Positions 1 to 5,549 of a stretch of 7,752 bases of DNA are shown here, piece after piece. Location of the stretch: assembly GCA_021820645.1 (NCBI GenBank), contig JAKADJ010000095.1:1-7752 (forward strand), written 5' to 3'. Below the pieces are notes generated by a model. That model searched no databases. It was not told where the DNA came from and was given only the letters and a program-made list of their open reading frames with translations. The translations under genes and the position numbers were made by a program. Positions within the stretch are counted from its first letter, which is position 1, and every line of letters starts with the position of its first letter. The stretch is from Bacillota bacterium. Lineage in GTDB: Bacteria; Bacillota_E; Sulfobacillia; Sulfobacillales; Sulfobacillaceae.

Positions 1-1
1 A

Positions 2-703
2 TGGAATTCGTCCACCATTGTGATGATTCTCGCCGATATTGGCGCCACTTTAACGCCATGGATGTTATTTTTCCAGCAAGGTGCGGTCACGGATAAGGGA
101 CTGGCCAAAAAAGATGTAGCCTGGGGGCGCATTGACACCGCTTTAGGTGCCTTGTTGGCGGCTTTGGGAGCCGTGGGCTGCATAGCCGTTACGTCGCTTC
201 TGTATATTCATCACATGAATGCGGGTCAATATGGGGCCGCACAGTTTGCGCAAGCATTGACCCCTTATATTGGGCACATCGGAGGCGCCTTGTTTGCCTT
301 AGGAATCTTCGACGCGGGGTTGGTGGCGGCGGTGGCCATTTCGACGTCGTCGGCCTATGCCTATGGCGAGGTGACCCATGCCGGCAAGAGTCTTAATAAT
401 TCGTTTCGGGAGGCACCCAAATTCTATCTAGTCCTGATCGGGATTGCGGCATTAGCCGCTGCCATTGTCAGCATCCCGGGGTTCCCCTTGGAGGCCGTAG
501 TCATTATGGTCAACGTGATTGCGGTTTTGACGATGCCTCCGGCCATCGGATTCTTGCTGTTGCTGGCCAACGACCAGGAAGTGGTGGGCGAGCACAAGAA
601 CACCTGGGTACTGAATGTGCTAGGGATTAGCGTGGGAGTGTTTGTGTCCCTGGCAGGCATCGTTTATGCGCTCACCGTTATCTTCCCTGGTTTTCATATC
701 TAG
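2..703 (+). CDS. NRAMP-family divalent metal transporter, C-terminal part (5' end outside window)
   Basis: Integral membrane transporter of the NRAMP/SLC11 family, which moves divalent metals with the LeuT fold. The frame is open from base 2, so the start lies upstream; 233 residues are visible and the first in-frame ATG (20) is internal. Six hydrophobic segments can be read, consistent with TM6 to TM11 of the usual 11. The first contains GATLTPWMLFFQQ, which aligns with the conserved TM6 metal-binding stretch GATVMPHNLYLHS of classical MntH proteins. The metal-ligating methionine is replaced by Thr and the following His by Trp. I recall that NRAMP-related magnesium transporters also lack this methionine, so the substrate may not be Mn/Fe. 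The gene ends in TAG and is followed 22 bp later by a small membrane protein gene. Family assignment is firm; substrate is inference. Confidence 0.88.
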   Translation, partial: WNSSTIVMILADIGATLTPWMLFFQQGAVTDKGLAKKDVAWGRIDTALGALLAALGAVGCIAVTSLLYIHHMNAGQYGAAQFAQALTPYIGHIGGALFALGIFDAGLVAAVAISTSSAYAYGEVTHAGKSLNNSFREAPKFYLVLIGIAALAAAIVSIPGFPLEAVVIMVNVIAVLTMPPAIGFLLLLANDQEVVGEHKNTWVLNVLGISVGVFVSLAGIVYALTVIFPGFHI

Positions 704-725
704 CAATCGATAAGGAGGGACCACC

Positions 726-923
726 ATGAATCCATTACCATCGAGCGAAACGGTCGAGATGGCCGAGGTTCTCGAAGAGCATCTGGCGATGCAGCAGTAC
801 ATGGCGACTTTAGGGCTTCGATCGTTATCGCCAGCGCTGCAGGCGTTAATCTGGGCGCTGAGATTCTACGTAATCTTTATGCTGGTGGCCGTTGTCATCA
901 ATGTGACACACACGTTAGGGTAA
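726..923 (+). CDS. small single-span membrane protein of unknown function
   Basis: A 65-residue protein that I do not recognise. The N-terminal 35 or so residues are hydrophilic and acidic (ETVEMAEVLEEH), then one hydrophobic segment at about residues 40-62 (LIWALRFYVIFMLVAVVINV) gives a single membrane span with a very short tail. The start is supported by a strong Shine-Dalgarno site, AAGGAGGG at 712-719, seven bases before the ATG at 726. It follows the metal transporter gene by 22 bp on the same strand, so it is probably cotranscribed and could be an accessory or stabilising subunit, but nothing in the sequence proves that. No signal-peptide cleavage site or metal-binding motif is evident. 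Confidence 0.72.
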   Translation: MNPLPSSETVEMAEVLEEHLAMQQYMATLGLRSLSPALQALIWALRFYVIFMLVAVVINVTHTLG

Positions 924-978
924 TCGTGTCATACGGTAGATGTAGGAGAATGGACCCGATAAGAAGGAGAGGTTTTTC

Positions 979-1329
979 TTGTTCACATCTATCCGATATG
1001 TTCCGTGGGTTATTAGTGTGTTATTGGCGGTGGCCATGGTGTTCTGGCGATTGGATCGGGGTCAAATTCTGAAGTGGTACCGGGCCCACACCACCGCCAG
1101 CGAGCGTGCGGCGATTCGTAGTGATTTGGCCATTGTAAGACCCATTGCCGAGGCGGCGGTCCCCTTTGTTGAGCAATTTCTACCGGGTCCCGGTCCGGAG
1201 AAGTTCGTGTCCGCGACAGAACGCGTGATGCAGATTCTTGGCCAGCAAAGAGTCAATCCCAATCCGGATTTAGTCCGCCAGGAAGTGCAGCGTGCTTATC
1301 AAGTAGCCAAACAAGCCGGATGGATTTGA
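979..1329 (+). CDS. membrane-anchored small protein, resembling LLH-type phage holin family
   Basis: A 116-residue protein with one N-terminal hydrophobic segment (about residues 8-24, YVPWVISVLLAVAMVFW) followed by a soluble, mostly helical region. The start is TTG at 979, chosen because AAGGAGAGG at 964-972 lies six bases upstream. The C-terminal part (about residues 50-116) resembles the layout of the LLH holin family (Pfam Phage_holin_6_1): an AEAAVPFVEQ segment, then GPEKF, a helix ending in LG, and a final helix of the EVQRAYQVAK type. I judge this similarity by eye. No endolysin or other phage gene is near, so it may be a domesticated holin-like or structural membrane protein rather than a lysis protein. 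It ends with TGA directly before a terminator and closes the group begun by the metal transporter. Confidence 0.62.
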   Translation: MFTSIRYVPWVISVLLAVAMVFWRLDRGQILKWYRAHTTASERAAIRSDLAIVRPIAEAAVPFVEQFLPGPGPEKFVSATERVMQILGQQRVNPNPDLVRQEVQRAYQVAKQAGWI

Positions 1330-1338
1330 AGAAGGGCC

Positions 1339-1376
1339 AAGAGCTCCCGAGTTTACCATACGCTCGGGAGCTCTTT
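1339..1376 (+). terminator. intrinsic-type terminator after the holin-like gene
   Basis: A perfect 13-bp inverted repeat, AAGAGCTCCCGAG (1339-1351) and CTCGGGAGCTCTT (1363-1375), is separated by an 11-nt loop and followed by a short, interrupted T-tract (TTTCGTT). It begins 10 bases after the TGA of the preceding gene. The stem is strong and the T-tract modest. On the opposite strand no T-run follows, so it should act mainly on + strand transcripts, separating the transporter group from argF. Confidence 0.82.
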
Positions 1377-1488
1377 CGTTGCTTCCGCTCAGAAATTCCT
1401 CATGCAAAATTGTGGGTTGCTCGTGCTGTGTGTCCACAAGGCTTAGCGGTAATCCAGCTCTAATAGAGAAATACTTTTTACATACCCA

Positions 1489-1517
1489 TTGCATAACAAT
1501 ACTAGAAAGTGTATATT
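1489..1517 (+). promoter_or_regulatory. probable argF promoter
   Basis: A -10 candidate TATATT (1512-1517, 5 of 6 matches to consensus) is preceded by a weak -35 candidate TTGCAT (1489-1494) at a 17-bp spacing. It sits just upstream of the argF Shine-Dalgarno site, giving a very short leader. The weak -35 and its overlap with the ARG-box-like sites suggest a controlled promoter. The placement is inferred; no start site is known. Confidence 0.5.
1490..1503. promoter_or_regulatory. ARG-box-like operator 1 (putative ArgR/AhrC site)
   Basis: TGCATAACAATACT matches the ArgR operator pattern TGNAT-W4-ATNCA with a perfect left half, four of five bases in the right half and one non-A/T base in the centre. 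It overlaps the -35 region of the argF promoter. Its centre is 20 bp (about two helical turns) from that of the second box, as expected of tandem ARG boxes bound by an ArgR/AhrC hexamer. Confidence 0.5.
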
Positions 1518-1523
1518 ATTGCA
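1510..1523. promoter_or_regulatory. ARG-box-like operator 2 (putative ArgR/AhrC site)
   Basis: TGTATATTATTGCA matches TGNAT-W4-ATNCA at all but one position. It covers the -10 element of the argF promoter and ends just before the Shine-Dalgarno site. If both boxes are taken as 18-mers (1488-1505 and 1508-1525), they are separated by 2 bp, close to the 2-3 bp spacing of known tandem ARG boxes. Confidence 0.55.
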
Positions 1524-1525
1524 CT

Positions 1526-1533
1526 GGAGGTGG
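1526..1533 (+). promoter_or_regulatory. ribosome binding site deciding the argF start
   Basis: GGAGGTGG lies 8 bases (from the end of GGAGG) before GTG 1539 and 11 before GTG 1542. It excludes the longer in-frame start GTG 1509, which lies upstream of this site and inside the operator/promoter region. Confidence 0.7.
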
Positions 1534-1538
1534 TTGTT

Positions 1539-2495
1539 GTGGTGGAGCGCTTAACGGCGGAGTTACCGGCTCTTAAGGGTCGTTCAGTCGTATCAATGAA
1601 TGAATGGACGCCAGAAGAGGTCGTGCAAGTACTAAATACGGCACAATGGATGAAGGGCAACCGAGACACGGTACAAGCGCGCAAAATGTTGGGGGGAAAG
1701 CATGTGGCCCTTCTCTTTGAGTTACCATCCACTCGGACTCGGGTTTCGTTTCAGGTCGCCATTAGCATGCTCGGAGCGGAGCCCGTGTGGCTCGACTGGG
1801 GAAGTAGCCAGCTCGGGCGTGGGGAGTCCTTAGCAGATACGGCGCGCGTGTTATCGCGATACGTGGAAGGGATTGTGGTGCGGGCTCATCGACACGACAC
1901 CGTCCAAGAATTACGACGTCACGCGACGGTACCGGTCTTCAACGCGCTTACCGACCGGAGTCATCCGTTTCAAGTATTGGCCGACGCCATGACGATTCGA
2001 GAGGAGCTCGGAGGATGGTCAGGGGTTAAGTTAACCTACTTGGGAGACGGCAACAACATGGCCCATTCCTATTTGACTATTGGGGCCAAACTGGGAATGG
2101 ATGTCACCATTGCGACGCCCGGAGGGTACCAGCCGCTACCGTACATCGTGGAGTGGGCCCGTCATGAGGCCCTAATGGCCGGAGGGGCGATTACCGTCAC
2201 CACCAATCCCGAAGAGGCGGTATTTGGCGCGGATGTGATCGCGACCGATGTCTTTGTATCGATGGGGGATGGGGGAGACCTGGACGCCAAGCGCAGGCTG
2301 ATGGAGCCGTTTCAAGTAAATCAAGACATGATGCACTTGGCCAAACCGCAAGCGATTTTTCTTCACTGCTTGCCCGCACATCGCGGGGAAGAAGTTACCG
2401 CTGACGTCATTGATGGACCGCAGTCCAAGATTTTCGATCAGGCCGAAAATCGGCTTTGGGTGCAAATGGCGTGTTTGGCACAGACTTTAGGCTAA
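1539..2495 (+). CDS. argF: ornithine carbamoyltransferase
   Basis: Cytoplasmic enzyme that joins carbamoyl phosphate and ornithine to give citrulline in arginine biosynthesis. Using GTG 1539 (or the adjacent GTG 1542) gives about 318 residues, a normal length. Motifs in order: carbamoyl-phosphate-binding STRTR at about 64-68, the NALTDRSHPFQVLAD segment, GDGNNMAHS, the VSMG ornithine loop, HCLPAHRGEEV with the catalytic-region Cys, and the C-terminal FDQAENRLW. Family positions usually K (FEKxSTRTR), G (NGLTD) and C (HPCQ) are L, A and F here, which are small departures that leave the ligand motifs intact. ORF architecture upstream argues for arginine control: two ARG-box-like sites overlap the promoter. 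No other arg gene is adjacent, so this is a solitary argF; the catabolic paralogue role (arcB) is less likely because arcA and arcC are not beside it. Confidence 0.95.
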   Translation: MVERLTAELPALKGRSVVSMNEWTPEEVVQVLNTAQWMKGNRDTVQARKMLGGKHVALLFELPSTRTRVSFQVAISMLGAEPVWLDWGSSQLGRGESLADTARVLSRYVEGIVVRAHRHDTVQELRRHATVPVFNALTDRSHPFQVLADAMTIREELGGWSGVKLTYLGDGNNMAHSYLTIGAKLGMDVTIATPGGYQPLPYIVEWARHEALMAGGAITVTTNPEEAVFGADVIATDVFVSMGDGGDLDAKRRLMEPFQVNQDMMHLAKPQAIFLHCLPAHRGEEVTADVIDGPQSKIFDQAENRLWVQMACLAQTLG

Positions 2496-2527
2496 ACGCC
2501 TTTATCCCTTATAACGTGCGTGCTCCA

Positions 2528-2564
2528 AGAGGTTCGTGGTAGACTAGGATTAAGACGAACCTCT
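2528..2564. repeat. perfect 10-bp inverted repeat upstream of fur
   Basis: AGAGGTTCGT (2528-2537) and ACGAACCTCT (2555-2564) are exact reverse complements with a 17-bp spacer. They lie between the argF stop and the fur ribosome binding site. No T-run follows either arm, so it is a poor intrinsic terminator. It does not match the Fur-box or PerR-box consensus. It may be an operator for a dimeric regulator or a leader hairpin in the fur mRNA. Confidence 0.6.
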
Positions 2565-2585
2565 AAGGTAAAGGTGAGATAGAGC

Positions 2586-3035
2586 GTGCCACAGTTGTCC
2601 TCGGTGTTTCGCAAACTAGAGGAAGGGTCAAAACGCCTCACACCACAGCGTGAACTGGTGATTCGCATATTTGCTGACCATCCGGGGGAGCATCTGTCCG
2701 CCGAAGAGGTTCATCGCCTGGTCAAAAAGGAGTTTGCCGACATGGGGCTGGCGACCGTATACCGGGCGCTGGAACTTTTGACTGATTTGGATATTCTGCA
2801 GCGGATTAGCTTCAACGATGGTAAAGCGCGCTATGAGTTCAACCAGGAAGAATTGCATCGGCATCATCACTTAGTGTGCTTGCGGTGTGGAAAAGTCGAT
2901 GAGTTTAATGAAGATCTCCTAGACTCCCTGGAAGATCGTATTTTGAAAAAACGTGGGTTCAAAGTCATGGATCACGAACTCAAATTGTTTGGCATTTGTG
3001 CTTCCTGTAATAGGAATGCGCGAAGGGGGTCATAG
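2586..3035 (+). CDS. fur: Fur-family metalloregulator, most like Fur
   Basis: DNA-binding repressor of the Fur family, 149 residues, starting at GTG 2586 with AAGGTGAG (2571-2578) just upstream. The N-terminal winged helix has LTPQRE at 18-23 and the recognition helix GLATVYRALELL at 54-65. The dimerisation domain has a His-rich metal site (H91, H93, H94, H95) and two CxxC pairs, C98/C101 and C138/C141, expected to hold structural zinc. Overall it resembles Bacillus Fur, including the DGKARYEF and DHELKLFGIC segments. At the position of the oxidation-tuning PerR Asp104 it has Glu106, which favours Fur over PerR; Zur cannot be fully excluded. It probably senses Fe(II) and represses iron uptake. 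The downstream ArsC/Spx-like gene begins one base after its TAG, so the two are very likely cotranscribed and translationally coupled. Confidence 0.87.
   Translation: MPQLSSVFRKLEEGSKRLTPQRELVIRIFADHPGEHLSAEEVHRLVKKEFADMGLATVYRALELLTDLDILQRISFNDGKARYEFNQEELHRHHHLVCLRCGKVDEFNEDLLDSLEDRILKKRGFKVMDHELKLFGICASCNRNARRGS
3023..3030 (+). promoter_or_regulatory. ribosome binding site fixing the start of the UGA-containing gene
   Basis: AAGGGGGT lies inside the last codons of fur and six bases before ATG 3037. It fixes translation initiation upstream of the in-frame UGA. No comparable site precedes GTG 3115, the first start codon after the UGA. Confidence 0.7.
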
Positions 3036-3036
3036 G

Positions 3037-3378
3037 ATGCCTGATTTCTATTGCTATCGGCGATGAAGTACCTGCGCTAAGGCGCGAGCGTGGCTCGCGG
3101 ATCACGGCATCTCAGTGGCCGAACACGACCTCATTGAAGCCCCCCTATCTGTGTCCGAAGTCCAGGCGCTAGCCCATGAAGTGGGCGGCGTCGCGCACCT
3201 CTTGTCCACAAAGAGTCCGAAATACCGGGAACTTAAAGGGGTCGTAACTTCCGACGAGGACTGGATTGCCGAGATGGCCCGAGAGCCCCGACTTATTCGG
3301 CGACCACTCTGGCGTACTCGGCAAGGCATCCTGGTGGGTTTTGACGCGGCCGCCTGGGATGCGGCACTTAATCTGTAA
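3037..3378 (+). CDS. ArsC/Spx-family thioredoxin-fold protein, candidate selenoprotein (UGA at codon 10)
   Basis: A 113-residue protein of the ArsC/Spx/YusI family, a thioredoxin-fold group including arsenate reductases and redox-sensing RNA polymerase regulators. The start is ATG 3037. The frame reads MPDFYCYRR, then UGA (3064-3066), then STCAKARAWLADHGI, and stays open to TAA 3376-3378. The UGA is at residue 10, matching the first Cys of the CxxC redox motif (C10/C13 in Spx), with C13 present. Later family signatures are intact: APLS, the STKSPKYRELKG segment, and PRLIRRPLW followed by GILVGFDAAAW. It lacks the C-terminal extension of Spx, so an ArsC/YusI-type reductase is the likelier subtype. 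A hairpin at 3083-3099 fits a bacterial SECIS. I infer selenocysteine at residue 10; a nonsense-mutated pseudogene or sequencing error is the alternative. UGA is an ordinary stop elsewhere in the window (holin-like gene, mobA). Confidence 0.78.
3083..3099 (+). promoter_or_regulatory. candidate bacterial SECIS hairpin
   Basis: CGCGAGC (3083-3089) and GCTCGCG (3093-3099) form a perfect 7-bp stem with a three-base loop GUG. The loop begins 23 nt after the UGA at 3064-3066. Bacterial SECIS elements are known as a stem-loop inside the coding region shortly downstream of the UGA, with a small apical loop having G in its first or second position; this one meets each point. A weaker alternative pairing, GCGC 3074-3077 with GCGC 3082-3085, would compete. 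Function would require SelB, which cannot be seen here. Confidence 0.65.
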
Positions 3379-4207
3379 CGCGGAGGGAATGTGGGGCAAA
3401 GTGCCCCAGTACGGCGTGGCTCACTTGAGGCAGAATCCGTTGGGCCTCGTTGTCCACATGAAATCGCAAATCCTGGCACCCTTCACTCATGATGGCCAAG
3501 GCATAGTCGCCCCACGGGGTGGTAACGATGCCGGCATCATTGCGGACGCCCTCCACCGAGCCGCTCTTACTTCCAATCACGATGGTCGCAGGCCCGTCCT
3601 CTGGCTCCTCAAGTAGACTATAGGGTAAGGCTCTGGATAAGACAGTGTTGTATTGTTGCCGCGTCAAGACATCCCACATCCATTCGCTCGCCATTTTGCT
3701 CACCATGGTCCGGTGATAGATGCCTTTTAACAGCGTGACCAGATCTTTGGGCGTGGAGAGGCCGATGGGTGGGGGGAGGGTAAAGTCAATCGGTTTTTTG
3801 ATCACGGTGTCGTGTGCGCCAAGGACGGCCATTAAGGCGTTGATGGGCTCGAGCCCGACCAAGCGGACCACCATATTGGTGGCCGTGTTGTCGCTCACGG
3901 TGATCATGAGCATCATGACATCGCGTAAAGATAACTGGAGACCCAAAGACAAATTTTGTAGGATACCGGATCCCGAGACGGTGTCTGACGGTTCAAGGGT
4001 AACCGCCTGGTCAAGATCAAGAACCCCGTCCTCGACCTGTTGCATTGCGGTAATCATAATCGGCAGTTTAATCACAGACGCCGTCTCCATCGGGTGCGGG
4101 GTGCCATATTCGACGACTTCTCCCGTCCCCAGGTGTTCGGCATAAACCACAAATTGTCCGGAAAATTGCTTGGCAATGGTATCAAATGTAGCTTGTAAGG
4201 TGGACAT
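3368..4207 (-). CDS. class-A beta-lactamase-like serine hydrolase, no signal peptide
   Basis: A 279-residue protein of the penicillin-binding/class A beta-lactamase fold. The three active-site signatures are present: S44-V-I-K47 (nucleophile and general base), S105-D-N107, and K214-S-G216. The omega-loop segment (about 133-155, including PIDFTLPPPIGLSTP) lacks the ExxLN motif that holds the deacylating Glu166 of true class A enzymes. The N-terminus (MSTLQATFDTIAKQF) is not a signal peptide, so the protein is probably cytoplasmic. Together these argue for a peptidase, esterase or slow acyl-enzyme rather than a working beta-lactamase. A GAAAGG Shine-Dalgarno site lies in the 16-bp gap after moeA, so it is probably cotranscribed with the Moco genes. 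Its last 11 bp overlap, tail-to-tail, the end of the convergent selenoprotein candidate. Family call is sound; substrate unknown. Confidence 0.85.
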   Translation of the reverse strand: MSTLQATFDTIAKQFSGQFVVYAEHLGTGEVVEYGTPHPMETASVIKLPIMITAMQQVEDGVLDLDQAVTLEPSDTVSGSGILQNLSLGLQLSLRDVMMLMITVSDNTATNMVVRLVGLEPINALMAVLGAHDTVIKKPIDFTLPPPIGLSTPKDLVTLLKGIYHRTMVSKMASEWMWDVLTRQQYNTVLSRALPYSLLEEPEDGPATIVIGSKSGSVEGVRNDAGIVTTPWGDYALAIMSEGCQDLRFHVDNEAQRILPQVSHAVLGHFAPHSLRVTD

Positions 4208-4223
4208 CTAGACCATCCTTTCT

Positions 4224-5474
4224 TTAATCGGAGGCTTCACGGGTGGGGGAATTCCACGTGATCGTGGTGGGCCCCAGGCCCCCAGTGCGGAGACCATTTA
4301 ACAGCGTGCCAGGCTTCAGGGGCGGACTCCCACCCGGGATGATGGCGAACGCGTCGGCGGTTCGAAATGAATTGAGGACGTCAGATTGTTGCGCCAGGTC
4401 CCAGTCAAACCCGATGCCGTGGGCGTCAGCGTGGGTGCGCACGCGGAGGTATCGGGTTTCACGAGTCGGCTTATTGAAATTACTGAGGAGTCGCCCTTGA
4501 ATCTGTTCCTGATAAAGGACGCCATGGTTGAGATGGGCTAGTAGCGGAGTTCCTAGAACGAGCCAAGAGGTCATCGCGGCTCCGGGATTGCCCGATAAGG
4601 CTAGTAGCGGGATTCCTTCGACGCGGGCACCCGCCACGGACTTTCCGGGATGCATGTCCACCCGCCAGAATAACAGGTCCGTCTCGTTGGTCAAGGCGTG
4701 GATCACGTCGTCCCGATCCCCTACCGATACCCCGCCGCTGGTTACCACTAAATCGAAGGAGTCGCCCCCGAGGGCTGTTCTTAATGTACTCAGAAAGAGG
4801 CCACCCTGATCGCCAATAATAGGAAGCGTGGTCACTCGAGCACCGGCCGAGTGGAGTAGCCCACCCAGTAGGAAACGGTTGACATCGTAGATGTGAGAAG
4901 GTGCGAGAGGCTCTCCGGGCAATGCTAGCTCATCGCCTGTGGTCAGGAGCAGAATATGTGGTCTGCGAAACATATTGAGGCTAGTCTGACCCATGCCCGC
5001 AACCAGAGCCAGTTCGGTCGGCCCAAGCCTTTGCCCGCGGCGCAACACGACCTCACCCTGGACTAGCTCACTGCCGCGCCGTGATATGTTTCGCCCCTTC
5101 TGGATAGGTATCGGGACCAGAATGCGTCCATCGGTGGCTTGAATCTGTTCTTGTTCGACGACCGCATCAGCGCCCTCAGGAATGGGAGCGCCGGTAAAGA
5201 TCCGGATGACCTGTCCGGGCTGGCACCGGGGGAGGGAAGCTTGTCCCGCTGCTACCGATCCGCTTAAAGCCAGCTCACCCGGCGCGTCTTCGGCACGCAT
5301 TGCGTATCCGTCCATCGCGGCCCGATCAAAAGAAGGCAGAGCAAAAGGCGCCCTAAGGTCTTCGGCGAGGGTGCGCCCCAGAACTTGTGCCAGCGGGACG
5401 CTTTCTGTCGTGATAATCGGGTGCGTGGCTTGACGTAATTGATCGAGCGCCTCGGAGACCGTCATGTGGGCCAT
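4224..5474 (-). CDS. moeA: molybdopterin molybdenumtransferase MoeA
   Basis: Cytoplasmic enzyme that inserts molybdate into adenylylated molybdopterin in Moco biosynthesis. From ATG 5474 it has 416 residues, typical of the family. Motifs in order: PSFDRAAMDGYA at 47-58, TGAPIPEGADAVV at 94-106, TTGDEL at 178-183, TSGGVSVGDRDD at 245-256, and MHPGKSVAGA plus LSGNPGAAM at 274-301, where family members usually have LPGNPVS. The domain IV beta-barrel follows to the C-terminus. ATG 5474 is preceded by AGGA at a nine-base spacing; ATG 5465 is a second possibility. A longer frame from TTG 5543 has no Shine-Dalgarno site. It lies third in the mobA-mobB-moeA order, 114 bp after mobB. Confidence 0.95.
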   Translation of the reverse strand: MAHMTVSEALDQLRQATHPIITTESVPLAQVLGRTLAEDLRAPFALPSFDRAAMDGYAMRAEDAPGELALSGSVAAGQASLPRCQPGQVIRIFTGAPIPEGADAVVEQEQIQATDGRILVPIPIQKGRNISRRGSELVQGEVVLRRGQRLGPTELALVAGMGQTSLNMFRRPHILLLTTGDELALPGEPLAPSHIYDVNRFLLGGLLHSAGARVTTLPIIGDQGGLFLSTLRTALGGDSFDLVVTSGGVSVGDRDDVIHALTNETDLLFWRVDMHPGKSVAGARVEGIPLLALSGNPGAAMTSWLVLGTPLLAHLNHGVLYQEQIQGRLLSNFNKPTRETRYLRVRTHADAHGIGFDWDLAQQSDVLNSFRTADAFAIIPGGSPPLKPGTLLNGLRTGGLGPTTITWNSPTREASD

Positions 5475-5513
5475 CGCCTTGGTTCCTGCCTTTTGTGTGA
5501 AGTGACATAGGTT

Positions 5514-5543
5514 ATCGTACTCTGAAAAGTCCACTGGCCGCAA
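5514..5543 (-). promoter_or_regulatory. possible internal promoter before moeA
   Basis: In the mobB-moeA gap, on the - strand, TTGCGG (5543-5538) and TACGAT (5519-5514) are 18 bp apart and lie about 40 bases before the moeA start. Each hexamer is only a partial match to sigma-A consensus, so this is a tentative call. It would let moeA and the hydrolase gene be expressed apart from mobAB. Confidence 0.25.
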
Positions 5544-5549
5544 CTGTTG

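Noticed and set aside
950..1072. Short frame starting at ATG 950 after AGGAGA
   Set aside because: The purine-rich stretch abuts the ATG with too little spacing, and the frame runs out of phase through the holin-like gene.
1509..1538. Longer argF start at GTG 1509
   Set aside because: It lies upstream of the GGAGG site and inside the promoter/operator region, and would add ten residues not found in the family.
2528..2564. Inverted repeat as the argF terminator
   Set aside because: Neither strand has a T-run after the stem, and the 17-base loop is long for an intrinsic terminator.
3115..3378. Short 87-residue gene starting at GTG 3115
   Set aside because: No ribosome binding site precedes it, and the protein would lack the first strand and redox motif of its fold. 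The frame continues upstream through the UGA into matching family sequence from ATG 3037.
3037..3378. Genome-wide recoding of UGA as a sense codon
   Set aside because: UGA ends the holin-like gene and mobA within this window, so it is a normal stop here; only a site-specific reading would explain codon 10.
3720..4145. 141-codon open frame opposite the serine hydrolase gene
   Set aside because: Its translation has no recognisable domain, and the opposite strand carries a complete protein with all active-site motifs; it is a shadow frame.
5475..5543. Longer moeA from TTG 5543
   Set aside because: No Shine-Dalgarno site precedes it, and the extra residues do not look like MoeA; ATG 5474 has one.
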